A stretch of DNA of 64,000 nt from Protopterus annectens (taxonomy: Eukaryota; Chordata; Ceratodontiformes; Protopteridae), in assembly GCF_019279795.1 (NCBI RefSeq), contig NC_056725.1, positions 1,074,128,770-1,074,192,769 on the forward strand. The letters run 5' to 3'. Shown here piece after piece: positions 54,519-64,000 of this stretch (the stretch's first letter is position 1; every line of letters starts with the position of its first letter). The position numbers and the translations under genes are program-made. A model generated the notes under the pieces. That model did not search any database. It was given only the letters and a program-made list of their open reading frames with translations, and was not told where the DNA came from.

Positions 54519-55369
54519 ATTTTAAAGGCATTATCTCTAGCATTTAGTAAGCCTTTTGTGGTCCTAGTCAGCCAAGGGGCATAGTTTACTTTGGTTCTAA
54601 GTTTTCTAATGGGAGCTACTGTATTAAGAACATTCATAAAAGTACTATTGAAAAGTTGAACTGCCTGGTCTAGTGGTAGAGTATGTAATGGTTGCCAATT
54701 ACATTGTTGTAATATACTGTTAAGAATTTGTGGATTTACCTTGTGCTCATCTCTAGTTTCCTTATACAGTATGGGTTTGGGTATGATTAACTTTTTACGA
54801 AGAAGGAAAGTGAGGCAGTGATCGCTGAGTGCATCGGGTAGGCAGCCCACGTGATAATTTTGATTAGGGAAGTTTACTAAAGTCCAATCTATAATTGACT
54901 GTTTCTGGGATTTTTTGTCAACTCTGGCGGGTTCTTGGATTAGTTGAGAGAATCTGAATAAGTTAATATGGTTTGTGGGATTTCTAGAATTGCAGGATAG
55001 CCAGTCTAGATTTAGGTCTCCTAACAGGATAGTTTCTTGTGGCAGGTTGGTTGTAGCCCATTGTAAGATTTCCTTTATTGTTGCTGAGTTATTTCCTTGA
55101 GGGTTATAACTGCAAAGGATGTTAATTCTCTTTTTGTTTTTTAGAGATAGAATTGAGCCTAAGGTTTCAGCATTTTGGAATTTGGGAAGTGGGGTTTGCA
55201 GAGGCTGGAGGTTGAGTGTATTTTTAAATAGAATAGCAACTCCGCCTCCCTTTCTAGCATCTCTGTCTAGTCTTAGGATGTTATAGCCTGGTGGGAGAAT
55301 TTCTTCATTTTGGGTGGAGGGTTTTAGCCAGGTTTCAGTAATAGTTAGTAAATCTGGGGAGTAGGCCAT
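54515..55369 (-). pseudogene. LINE-D APE endonuclease
   Basis: An open 284-codon stretch starts 'LLTITETWLKP' (catalytic Glu) and continues with 'RKGGGVAILFKN', 'ETILLGDLNLDWLS' (GDxN box), 'SIIDWTLVNF' and 'DALSDHCLTFLL' (SDH box intact). All the main APE boxes are present. It is one of the most complete endonucleases in the window, and it is out of frame with the 2A-like segment upstream. Confidence 0.9.
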
Positions 55370-55379
55370 GCAATTTGTT

Positions 55380-55580
55380 AGATATGCTTCTTGAGTTTAG
55401 GTTAATAATAAGTAGGTCTGATGTCTGTTTGTGTGAGAGAATGTTGTTGCATGGACCTGGGTTGGGGTGTATGTCTCCTGAGATTAGTAAACATTTTCTG
55501 TAGCATAGTTTGAGTTTTATAGCATGTGCTAGGTCTATATTTGCTCTAAGTAGTGTTTGTTTTCTGAGAGACTGAGTGGT
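55380..55580 (-). pseudogene. LINE-D N-terminal segment with a 2A-like motif
   Basis: On the minus strand the segment reads 'LCYRKCLLISGDIHPNPGP', then 'SDLLIINLNSRSISNKLHGL' (the start of the endonuclease fold). The 'GDIHPNPGP' block resembles the virus-like 2A peptide D-x-E-x-N-P-G-P, with His replacing Glu. 2A-like sequences upstream of the endonuclease are established in several non-LTR families. The frame runs up into the TA microsatellite at 55593, so the true start is lost. Confidence 0.75.
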
Positions 55581-55591
55581 GGGTGTTTTGT

Positions 55592-55592
<1 letters not shown>

Positions 55593-55640
<48 letters not shown>

Positions 55641-55661
55641 CATATATATATATATATATAT
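55593..55661. repeat. TA microsatellite at the LINE-D N-terminus
   Basis: The TA run falls just upstream of the 2A-like coding segment and interrupts the 5' part of the element. Confidence 0.95.
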
Positions 55662-55679
55662 GTAATAATGAGCTATCAC

Positions 55680-56663
55680 TAAATAGTGTAGAGCAGATTG
55701 TAAAATGTATGTGTTTGTGTGTATGTGTGTGTGAAAGTATGTGTTGTGTGGAAGGTATTGTTTAATGGCATGTTAGTGGGTGTGGATGTGGCATAGGTTG
55801 GAGAGAGTTAGTATTAGTACTAGTGGTATGAATTGCATGGTTAGTGTAGCTACTAGAGATATTCAGATAGGAAGTAAGATGGGTATGGTAGTGGTTGGAT
55901 CTTAGTTCTTTAGTTTGGATGTTGGGTGGGGTGTTTGGTTTGGGTGTGGCTGGGTGTAATTGAAGGAAGTTGTTGATTGGTGTGGAGATTGGATTGGTTG
56001 TCAGGGTAAGGTATAAGTTTAGATGTACTGGGGTGTGTGAGATTTGGGGATAGGGTAGGGGAGCAGAGTGAGCCCGGAGCGCGAAAGGAGCGGGAAGAAC
56101 CGAGAGGTGAGGTGGCTCAGGAAAAACAATCAGTGAACAGGATTACAACTACAGGTAAAGCCAGGGAGTGGAATTGTATCTTTGTGGTGTCTGTACTAAT
56201 AGCATGTTCAAGAACTGTTTTAATTTCTACAAAAAGAAAAGAAAAACTAGGGAGAAAGAGAATTATTAAGTTGAAAACTCTGTTAGGGGCAGAAATAAAT
56301 CCTATTTGGTAAGCCTTCAAGGTCTTATAAAATTGGTTTTAGCAGGACCTTTTTATGGTAAAATGCTGTCACCTGGTGGCGAATAAGGGGAGTGATGCCC
56401 AGCTTTTAGGAGTCTGTACAACACTTGTGATGCTTTTATGGGGTTAGTAGGAGCAGTCGGGGGATAACTATGGACTCAGGGGGCTTGCGGCAGGCTGCTA
56501 TCGCATACACTGGTTAGGACGCTGGATAACAGTAAAATGCTGTTACAATATTGCCCTTAGAGCTACATACACTGAGTTGTCCCTGTAGGAGTGGAATTGT
56601 GTCTTTTTCTCTTTGGGAGGCGATTGTTATGCCTGGGAGCAGAGTATCCTCAGATGTCCTCAC
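55680..56663 (-). other. LINE-D 5' region, non-coding
   Basis: There is no clear ORF1. 'ggagtggaattgtatcttt' at about 56166 recurs at 56588 with one change, and 'taaaatgctgt' recurs at about 56359 and 56532, so the leader contains old internal repeats. The first bases at 56663 abut L1-b coding sequence. Confidence 0.6.
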
Positions 56664-57200
56664 TATAAATTCTTTGGGAATATTGAATTGGGATAAGGAT
56701 GCAAATAAGAATTCCAGTTAACTCTGTCAAAAGCTTTACAAGCATCTAAGTGCATATCTCGGGTTTCTTTCATACTTAGTGAGATGAATCAAAGAATCTA
56801 AAGTTAAAGTCTTGTCCCATGTATGCCTATTGCACTTGAATCCAGATAGTTCAGGGGATAATAAGAGGGGCATTACCTTTCTGAGTCTCTCCACAAGAAG
56901 TGAGGATAGGATTTTAATATCAAAGTTGATGAGGGAAATTGGCGTATAATTATGCGGGTTAGATTTGTCCAAGTTATTTTTGGGGATAAAGATTATTTTG
57001 GAATTATTAATATAGAGATCAGTTACACCTTTTAGTTTAATGTAATTATATATTTCTAGAAGGATAGATGGCAATTTTAGAGTGAACGTTTTATAGAAGT
57101 CTGTTGTGTACCCATCTGGGCCCAGAGCCTTGCTTGATTGTAGTTTACTAATGACGTCAATTATTTCTTGCTGACTAAGTGGGGCATTAAGGAGCTCCAC
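56664..57200 (-). pseudogene. L1-b ORF2 RT N-terminal part
   Basis: An open stretch (57200-56736) reads 'LSQQEIIDVISKLQSSKALG', 'PDGYTTDFYKTFT', 'GVTDLYINNSKIIFIPKNN' and 'NYTPISLINFDIKILSSLLV'. It continues to 'HLDACKAFDRVNWN' (motif A, intact). A frame change near 56700 leads to 'FLFASLSQFNIPKEFI', where LINE-D interrupts. This is the L1 RT fingers and motif A. Confidence 0.88.
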
Positions 57201-57292
57201 CTGATTATCCTTTAATTTAGATAATATGAGATTATTTAAGAAACTCTCAATGGAGTTTGATGTGTATTTGTCCCATAGATCTCAGTGTATAT

Positions 57293-57604
57293 CTACTGGA
57301 ATAATTCTATAATTTGCATGTATGAGTTGAAGATTTTATGTTGGTATTGAAGTAGCATAATCCTAGATGCTTCGTGTTTGTTTTCAATTATTCTCGCTAA
57401 GGTTCTATATGGAACTTGAGCCCACTCAGAGTACTTGGCTATGGATTTAAGTTCTTGAAGTGAATAATTGTGTTGGTGTAGTATGAATAGTTCTTTTTGT
57501 ATCCTATTAATTAGTTTCTCTAAGTGAGGACTTTGGTTCCTCAAATAATTATTTTCTAGGTCTTTAAATTCAAAGAGTAACTTATTTTCTTTTTCTTTTC
57601 CCAC
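57293..57604 (-). pseudogene. L1-b ORF2 linker
   Basis: A 103-codon open stretch reads 'ELFILHQHNYSLQELKSIAK' and 'SEWAQVPYRTLARIIENKHE', matching the L1 ORF2 linker between endonuclease and RT. Frame breaks on both sides separate it from its neighbours. Confidence 0.7.
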
Positions 57605-57906
57605 TTTTTTAAAATAGAAGGCTTTCTGAATCAGTATTTATCTAAGGTTAGCTTTGCAAGCCACCCACTGGACATCATATGGAATGTCATAGTACTCCAT
57701 ATTTTCCTCAAACTGATAATCTGTCTGATATCTCTTGAACCACTTTCTTTTTAAACAGAAAGTTATTGTTCAGGGACCAGTCACATCTATTAACCCTAGA
57801 AGCTGATTTGCCCAATAGATTTATTTTCAGTTTGATTTTTGAGTGCTCTGACAGAAACCTGGGTCAGCAGAATATTTCATTTTCCCTCTTGTCAGTGATT
57901 TTGAGA

Positions 57907-58260
57907 TTAAAAAGAAGTCCAACCTTGACCAAGTAATATGACATTTGGAATAGTATATATAAATATTATTTTTTTGAGGTCATCGCCAAAACTGATGGGA
58001 TCAATGAGGTTTAGATCTGACATAAGTTCAGCTAGGGCATGTGATGCTTGAAGATTTGTTGTGTTTGAGTTACTAGTGTGATCTGAAGCCAGGTCTATAA
58101 CTGCATTCCAGTCCCCTCCTAAAATCTTGTCATGACATGGGAACCTACAAAGCAGATTGTATATTTCAAGAATGAAGTTTTGCTGTTTTGTGCATGGACC
58201 ATATGCATTCAGAAAAAGGGCGGGCTTTTTGATAGAGGGTTTAGGGCTGTGAAATAGCAC
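57907..58260 (-). pseudogene. L1-b ORF2 endonuclease fragment
   Basis: A 117-codon stretch has 'LFLNAYGPCTKQQNFILEIY' and 'ILGGDWNAVIDLASDHTS', the GDxN catalytic box in its Tx1-like form. The N-terminal part of the endonuclease lies beyond 58816 and is poorly preserved; 'THIGTLILTNIFTC' near 58870 is a possible remnant. The C-terminal SDH box was not found in a clean frame. Confidence 0.8.
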
Positions 58261-58261
58261 T

Positions 58262-58816
58262 TTTTGGTATGTACCTCACAAGACATCTATAACAACTGGA
58301 AAGGCCACAGAAATACCTCACAAATAGGATTACTGGCCTCAAACAGATGCCCTATGCAGACCGTCTCAAAAACCTCCAGCTTTACTCTATCACATATCTC
58401 CTACTCGGAGGTGATCTCTGCCTAACATACAAAGATATGTCAAACCCAGAGCTGTTGGACATGCTCTATGTAAAGAAATCCCAATCCCTCCGAGCTACAT
58501 GCTTTAGGGACCTAAACCTTGTCACCACAATAAACAGAACATGCTGGAGGGATAGATTCCTGTCCCAGAGACTTCCCATACTCTGGAACAAACTACCTAT
58601 CTGTATCAAACAAAGCTCTTCATTAGCACTCTTCAAGAAAAATCTTGATGATTGGATGGGAGATAGGAAATCCACCCCAGGGACCACTTCTGTGGCTCTG
58701 CTTGACAGGGGCACAGGAAAATAATTTTCTTGGGTGGTAAAAGCCAGGGTACCATTTGGCAAGGCTTATATAGGTGCTAGGGCCGATAACCTAGTACCTA
58801 CCTATGAACCCATGAA
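58262..58816 (+). mobile_element. CR1 3' fragment inserted in the L1-b endonuclease
   Basis: This is a plus-strand, 5'-truncated CR1 copy. It starts in the RT thumb ('RPQKYL'-like text), has an open 125-codon stretch (58347-58724) with 'MPYADRLKNLQLYSI', 'TINRTCWRDRFLSQRLPILW' and 'LLDRGTGK', then the 3' UTR and octamer tail. It is the same family as CR1-1 and CR1-2. The lack of stops in the last 125 codons suggests a relatively recent insertion. Confidence 0.92.
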
Positions 58817-60399
58817 CAAATTTTGGATTGGACACTAATATTACATGTGAAAATGTTTGTTAAAATGAGGGTTCCAATATGAGTATTTCCCATTGTTTAG
58901 AACCTGCTAAAACTAGGGGAAATTGTTATATACGGAGCCCTATAATGACCTATTATTTGTAATCCAGATTTGTCATTCAGATTAAGAATGTAGAGACTCA
59001 AACATTTAAGACGTCATTGAGTTATTGTGACCTAAGGCTACTTGAGGGTCTGGCGTAAGGCTTAACATGGATATTGCCTGGGACTTGGTTTAATTATCTT
59101 GTAACATCGCCATTGTTGTAACCAAGTATAGTATCATGTGATACCCAGATCTCAATTTATATAGTTTCCAACTAGGAGGAGAGGGTCTAGAAACAGTGTA
59201 ATAACAAAGTAAAATACAGTAGAAAAATAAACAATTTTGTGTAATCTAGTAGCAAAACAATCTACTACTACTTGTGAATAATATACAGAAATACATGTCT
59301 TTCCAATAAAGAAAAATAGGTCTTTGTGTGCTGTCAAAGGATATGACTGTGTGATAAAAACAGCATTTATCTCACATAGTCTTGTATTTCAGTCCCATTG
59401 CCTTAGTTTAGTTTGCTGATGTCAGCAGAATTTTAAGACAGCAATATAATAACAACATAACAACAATATACTAACATAATAGAAGTGCTATATACTGTAC
59501 AAGTTATTCAAATTGGTGTGATGCAGGACCACCAGTCTGGGGGCTTCAGATCTCTTTGGATGCATACAGGTCTATTGAATATAATAAATGTCTAGTTCTC
59601 TCAATGCCCCCTTCTGAGCAAGGGGATAGGAACCATATCTTGAAACAATTAATAAAGACATAAGTCATATAAGGTCCTAATATTATAATAAGATATGTCG
59701 TGGCAGCGCAAAACTTGAATAAAGCTTGACTAACTAAGCTAGAATGCCACCACAGGATTAAGTTATTTGACACCATAAATAATGTGAATAAGGGTTGGGT
59801 TTCCCCATCCCTCTAAGCCTCAGAAAATCCTTGGGCTGTCATTGAACAAATATGGCTTAAATCCTGTTATTTACTACATATGGCCTCTTCTTTTCCAAGT
59901 GGAGTAAAAAAGGAACAGGCTATTTCATGTCTAAAGAGTTAAGGCTGGGTGCTTGTGAAGGAGTAAAATGAACTCTTTCTAACCTTATTAATATCATTCT
60001 CATGAAGGGGTTACAACACTGTACCAGCCATTTCAAGAATGAGTGCTAATCAATGTAGTCTCAAGGGTAGAGTTAAGTAAGAGCATTTTACCTTTTCTTC
60101 GTGTTCTGCTGAAATGCATGCTGGATCATTTCCATAGGCCTTGGTCATATTGGGATTCAAGAGGTATCAAGGGGTGACGCTTGGTGGAAGAACAGGAAGT
60201 AGTAACTTATATAAATCCCTACTCTACAACATCTTCTTCAGCTTTGGTTCCTATGTACTGATGCCCATACTATTGGGTTCACATCCGTTTTTTTTAAATC
60301 TAGTTTAAATCTAGTTTTTAACCAGATCACACACTCTAACTATGCATAACAAAGGAAAAGCTGAAGGATTGCCTTGTGATTTGAGCTAGTGGAAGGATA
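58817..60399. other. Interval between L1-b ORF2 and ORF1, mostly unassigned
   Basis: The first ~200 bp may hold the decayed N-terminus of the endonuclease. The rest has open frames under 80 codons without motifs. It is longer than a normal L1 ORF spacer, as in L1-a, so another unrecognised insertion is possible. Confidence 0.45.
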
Positions 60400-61301
60400 A
60401 TTTTACAGCAAGAGGGAGTCATTGCTCCAGGGCTTTTCCAAAACATTTAATAAAGGCTGTTTTTGCTTCTTGAGGTGAGCCAGACACGATATTAGTTTTG
60501 TTGTTGAAGAAGATTAGGGTATTTGGATAGCGCATTTCAAACTTGATTTTCCATTTGATCATCTCAGAGCAATATGGTGAGAGACTTTGCTACTTTTCCT
60601 TGTTTGCTAATGAAAGGTCTTGTGTCAGAGTGAATCTGTGGCCATTCCAGCAAACTTGTTTTTGTTTTTTGGCAGCAAGTAAAATTCTTTGAGTATCTTG
60701 ATAGTTCAAGAGTTTGACATACATTTTTGGGATGGCCAGCATCTTGGTTTTTATATAGTGCTTGGTGGGCCCTTTCAATTGTAATCTCATTGGAGCTTTC
60801 ACCATTTTGTAGTAATGACTCAAATATCTGTTTGGCAACTTTGATTAGCTGATTGTGTTCATAGGTTTCTGGCAGTCCTCTTATCAGAATATTATTACCC
60901 CGGCTCCTAGCTTCCTGATCAGGGAGTTTCTGTTGCATTACAGTTAGTAGGGAGTTTTTGGTGCTCAGATCCTCTTTTAATTTTCCTATTTGGTATTTAT
61001 TAGCTTGTGTTTTGGTCTCAATTTGGTCCATACACTCTGCTATTTGAGTGATTTTATTGCCAAAGCTAGAATGTTGTTCAAAAAGCTTTGGACTACTGTC
61101 TGGAGAGGTAAAAGAGCTTGTTTAAGTTCGTCCATGTGAATGTTAGTCTCATATTTTTCCTTAGCATTCAGTTTAGACATTTCTTGCTGTTGTTTAGTTG
61201 TTTTTTTGTCTCTTGGATATGATTCCCTTTTCAGAAGAGGCTATTGCTGATAGTTTCATTTTGGTGATTTGAGTCTCCATATTCTTCAATTCATTTGACA
61301 T
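60400..61301 (-). pseudogene. L1-b ORF1 (coiled coil, RRM, C-terminal domain)
   Basis: It starts at the ATG at 61301 ('MSNELKNMETQITKMK') and has a broken coiled-coil section. The open stretch 61031-60564 holds 'LPDQEARSRGNNILIRGLPE' (coiled-coil end and RRM start) and 'EITIERAHQAL' (the IERAHR box). A different frame continues with 'FEMRYPNTLIFFNNK' and 'SGSPQEAKTAFIKCF' (C-terminal domain). ORF1p is the RNA-binding chaperone of the L1 particle. Frame breaks near 61200 and 60700 inactivate it. Confidence 0.88.
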
Positions 61302-61575
61302 TTTTTAATAGTTTCTCGAGACCTGCAGACCTTCAGCCCTATAACTTCCACGTGGTGAGAGGTTCTGAGAATACTCAGGGATAAATAAATTATTTTTCAA
61401 AGGTTAGTGGAGTAGGAGACCCCTCTTTTAGGTCAAAATCAGTTACAGCTTGTTATTTTTGACATTGTTACATCCTCTTCACAGTTGTATAGCTTTTAAT
61501 GTGGTTTTAAAGGTGTTTGCAAGAAGCTCCATGGAGACGATGCTTACTGGACATCCACCATGTTGGAATCCCCAG
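61302..61575 (-). other. L1-b 5' leader
   Basis: The leader begins near 61575 with 'GGGGATTCCAACATGG' on the minus strand, the usual style of L1 5' ends. It is short and without an obvious promoter motif. Sequence beyond it belongs to L1-c. Confidence 0.65.
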
Positions 61576-61579
61576 TTGT

Positions 61580-63000
61580 AGAAGAGTTACAGTCATATTT
61601 AAGTACATCTTGTTGCAAGACAATTTTCAGTGTTGCAACAAAATGCACAATATAGATAATACTATATATACAATGTATACAAGTGCTAAAGTCATCTTCT
61701 GATTAATATCTGTGTCACAGTTTACATACTTTTCATAACTGCTACATATGAGGTCTAGATTAACCACACACTCACAAAATAATATGTTGTATGCCCTTTA
61801 CAGTTTACATTCACAATAAATTGTATTTTCTTATATATGTATTCTTTTAAAATGTGATCCAGGAGAAGACTCCAGTATTTTAGAAAATAGGAACTCTTAC
61901 TTTGGTTTTTCATTATCAGGTTATATGCTGATATATACTTTACTGCCATACTTCTGAAGCCCTCCCATGGCAATCGGATTCAATCTAACCAGTTCTGAGT
62001 AATGTATAATTCTACTAAAGAGAAGAGGGAAATTAGAATATGCAGATTAAATTTGGGTAATTTTTGAGAGGTGATAATGCAAAATTGCAAATCGCCATGA
62101 TAATGTGGATTTTTGATATCCAATCTTCTGTAGTCTGACTCTCAGAAACCACCATAATTTATAAGTAGATTTACAGCTCCAGAAGATATGGAATAGGTTT
62201 GCAATTTGTGAGTAGCAGCACGGACAGCTGGGTGAAACTTCCAAGTTGAAATTGTTGAGTATATCTGGGGTAAATTAAGCATTATTAGTTATCATTAGTC
62301 GAGTATACATGAGTTTCTTAAAATAAATTAATTTTAATGTTTTTATGGATTTAGATTTTTGCTTTTCAGTAATATCTTTGAGCTTTACAACTCAGTATTT
62401 TGAATAAAAAATAGATGGCTCATATCTAAATGATACTATTAGCCTATAGGTATTAAATGCCATTTTTTTCCTTAAAGTTAGTAAGGTCCATAATACATTG
62501 CACATATTTATGTCTTAATCATTTACTCCAAATTATCCTATTATTGAAGCGCACAGTTCTTTATGCTATGCCTTAGCATTATGATGTAGCCTTTCTGAAG
62601 GTTAAGGGCATTCCTCGTGTCCTCCAAAGACTTTTTCCTGTGTCTGTAAATATCCCAAACATTGCATTTCTTAATGAGCAGATAGTTGTCCAAGTTTATC
62701 ATCTCGTTATTTAATCTGAGTTTGGATTTAGATGTGTTGGTTGTAACTGGATATGAGTATTTGGTAAGTTTAGTGCTTCCATCATTTTTTGAAATCTAAT
62801 TATTTTATGTTTTAATGAGATATGAAATCTGCTATCCTTTAGCTCTTACTGTTTTATAAATAGAAGGGCTTTTGGGTTGATTTTACTGTTTTTGATGTAG
62901 TCATACCAGAATTTATAAAACTCAGCAGTATAACCATCAGGTCCAGGAGCTTTACTTGTGTTTGGACTATTTATTACTGAAAGGATTCTTGTTCCCATCC
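61580..63000 (-). mobile_element. L1-c: 3' part of an L1 of the L1-b subfamily
   Basis: Minus-strand pieces include 'APGPDGYTAEFYKF' (about 62960-62915), 'RFQKMMEALNLPN' and 'NNEMINLDNYLLIKKC', the CX2C zinc block 'SPSCPCCYSQIANLFHIFW' (62244-62047) and the C-terminus 'MPWEGFRSMAVKYISA' (61973-61755). The RT start is joined almost directly to the C-terminal region, so most of the RT is missing. It lies next to the 5' end of L1-b. Confidence 0.75.
61755..62244 (-). pseudogene. L1-c ORF2 C-terminus
   Basis: Two open stretches encode the zinc block 'SPSCPCCYSQIANLFHIFW' with 'LQKIGYQKSTLSWRFAILH', and the terminal region 'MPWEGFRSMAVKYISAYNLI'. They match L1-b at 45684-46249 in order and sequence. 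A frame break near 62040 separates them. Confidence 0.8.
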
Positions 63001-63372
63001 TACCTAATCCTTCTTATACCACTTCTTACTCTCCTAAAACTAAATATGCCATCACTGCCTCCTATAGTTCTACATCACTAGTGAACTATTTGACTAACTT
63101 CTTAATTGTTTCCCTAAGCTGCTACTCTTGATAAAAAACAATTTGTTTCATTGCTTTTTATTGCATTATAATGATGTATTCTATCATTGTCAACTTTTCT
63201 TATCATATTTACTTTGTATTCCTAGGATGTAATCTATAATGTTTATGTGCAATGTGTACTATGTATTTGTATTTTTCTGGAGCTTTGCTCCCCAGGACTC
63301 CATTGAAAATGGTCACCTTGTGGCCCAATGGACTATCTTGTCAAACAAACTACAAATAAATAAATACATTTA
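62995..63372 (+). mobile_element. 3' end of a LINE-D relative
   Basis: On the plus strand 'ggagctttgctccccaggac' (63281-63300) and the tail 'aaataaataaatac' match the 3' UTR and tail of LINE-D (read on the minus strand at 52290-52193, 'ggagcttttctccccaggac'). Upstream similarity is weaker. It is a 5'-truncated copy without coding sequence, inserted in L1 sequence. Confidence 0.75.
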
Positions 63373-64000
63373 ATCCATAGTGGATACCATTCTTTACCCT
63401 TGGGATTATTTTAGGAACTTGAATGATCCTGTTTGAACATATTATATTATAAGTTAAAGCCAATAAGTCCCAGTCCTCCCTTTTCCTTAGGATACATTAA
63501 CTTCTGATGCTGATTCTGACAGACTTAGGGTATCAGATTAACTTAGCTAAAGCTGCATTTAGTTTCTTCAAAAAGTTTTTATGAACTATTAAATTTGTTG
63601 CACTGAGTTTAAATAATAACCTTGGGAGAATATTCATTTTTATAATTGCTGCTTTTGAAAGAAAGGATAGCTTCATGTTTCCCCATCTCTGGATATCCTG
63701 TTCAATGTCTGCTCATATCTTTAGTAAATTATTCTGCATGAATAATTGTGGGTTATATTCAAAGTCTATCCCTAAGTATTTTAGGATGCATTTTCATTTT
63801 ATTTCTGAATTAGAAAAAAATGATTCAGTGTGATCTAATGGATTGAGAGGGAAAATTAGGGATTTTGTGGGATTTATTCCAATTTGAAATTTTTGAGAAG
63901 GTGTTAACTGACTCTAGGATTTTGTTCAAGTCAATGTTAAGGAGTGAAAAATATAAGTTTAAATCATCAGTAAAGGCTGTTAGTGCAATTTTATTATTAA
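63373..64000 (-). pseudogene. L1-d: L1 RT palm and thumb, running off the right edge
   Basis: The minus strand reads 'LTAFTDDLNLYFSL' (motif C, FTDD) near 63960-63985, then 'MKLSFLSKAAIIKMNILPRL' and 'YPKEKGGLGLIGFNL' (about 63490-63455). Stops interrupt all frames. It matches L1-b at 51500-52000. It cannot be simply continuous with 61580-63000, because that piece contains the earlier RT start. Confidence 0.75.

Larger units (their letters stand above)
52193..56663 (-). mobile_element. LINE-D: L2-like LINE inserted in L1-b
   Basis: This 4.5-kb minus-strand element has a 5' leader (about 55680-56663), a 2A-like motif, APE endonuclease, RT, a 3' UTR and a TAAA-rich tail (52193-52220). L1-b coding sequence ends at 56664 and resumes at 52192 with only a few bases missing, so no TSD was made. 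The RT and endonuclease motifs place it in the CR1/L2/Rex supergroup, but its sequence is unlike the CR1 family here. A 3' end of a relative lies at 62995-63372. Confidence 0.88.
45250..61575 (-). mobile_element. L1-b: L1/Tx1-like LINE broken by three insertions
   Basis: Minus-strand pieces form one colinear L1: 5' leader and ORF1 (60400-61575), endonuclease (57907-58260), linker (57293-57604), RT start (56664-57200), RT palm and thumb (50872-52192) and C-terminus (45684-46249). Removing PLE-C, LINE-D and the CR1 fragment rejoins coding text at each junction. Examples are 'SKKYESLLLYSK' with 'YWDHHDSELTEG' across PLE-C and 'FNIPKEFI' with 'IKTLYNNS' across LINE-D. The 5' end resembles 'GGGGATTCCAACATGG', a usual L1 start. 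The 3' limit is uncertain. Confidence 0.85.

Overview
The window is eukaryotic, AT-rich and built almost entirely of decayed transposable elements. I see no intact host gene, rRNA, functional tRNA or bacterial feature. The mix of CR1/L2-type LINEs whose ORF1 carries an SGNH-esterase domain, L1/Tx1-like LINEs, Penelope-like elements (PLEs) with GIY-YIG endonucleases, and Harbinger-style Myb/SANT genes suggests a vertebrate with a large repeat-rich genome, such as a lungfish, salamander or caecilian. That placement is inference; the sequence alone does not fix the species.

Layout. 1-2580: left-truncated CR1 copy (CR1-0, minus). 2581-4078: nothing recognised. 4079-8709: CR1-1 (minus). 8726-20544: PLE-A (plus), inserted in the 5' leader of CR1-1 with a 16-bp target-site duplication (TSD) and itself split by an 8.5-kb L1 (L1-a, 10076-18608, minus) with its own 16-bp TSD. 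20561-29705: a mosaic with a CR1 tail, a strong hairpin, a spliced but broken Myb/SANT-like gene (minus), a tRNA-like SINE head, a possible Gly/Pro-rich exon and a tandem array. 29706-34923: CR1-2 (minus), the best preserved LINE, with an open ORF1 and a nearly readable ORF2. 34924-36065: a second Myb/SANT-like fragment with a TATA-like box, a tRNA-like sequence and a ~130-bp tandem repeat. 36080-39764: PLE-B (plus), inserted in that repeat. 39779-40560: the repeat's third unit, a perfect palindrome and an inverted PLE end fragment. About 40850-45245: degenerate L1-e (plus).

From about 45250 to 61575 a single minus-strand L1 (L1-b) can be followed as fragments of one ORF2 and one ORF1. It is interrupted by PLE-C (46266-50855, which contains a further insertion ending in a CR1 tail at 50053), by a 4.5-kb L2-like LINE (LINE-D, 52193-56663) with a 2A-like motif, and by a CR1 3' fragment (58262-58816). 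61580-64000 holds two more L1 pieces separated by the 3' end of a LINE-D relative.

Autonomous LINEs encode an RNA-binding or esterase ORF1 protein and an APE endonuclease/reverse transcriptase for target-primed insertion. PLEs encode a telomerase-like RT fused to a GIY-YIG nuclease and carry hammerhead-like cores in their terminal repeats. Almost every ORF here has frameshifts, stops or altered catalytic motifs, so these copies are molecular fossils; CR1-2 is the closest to intact. The most informative content is the order of nested insertions, the self-inverted ends of the PLEs and the hammerhead-like cores.
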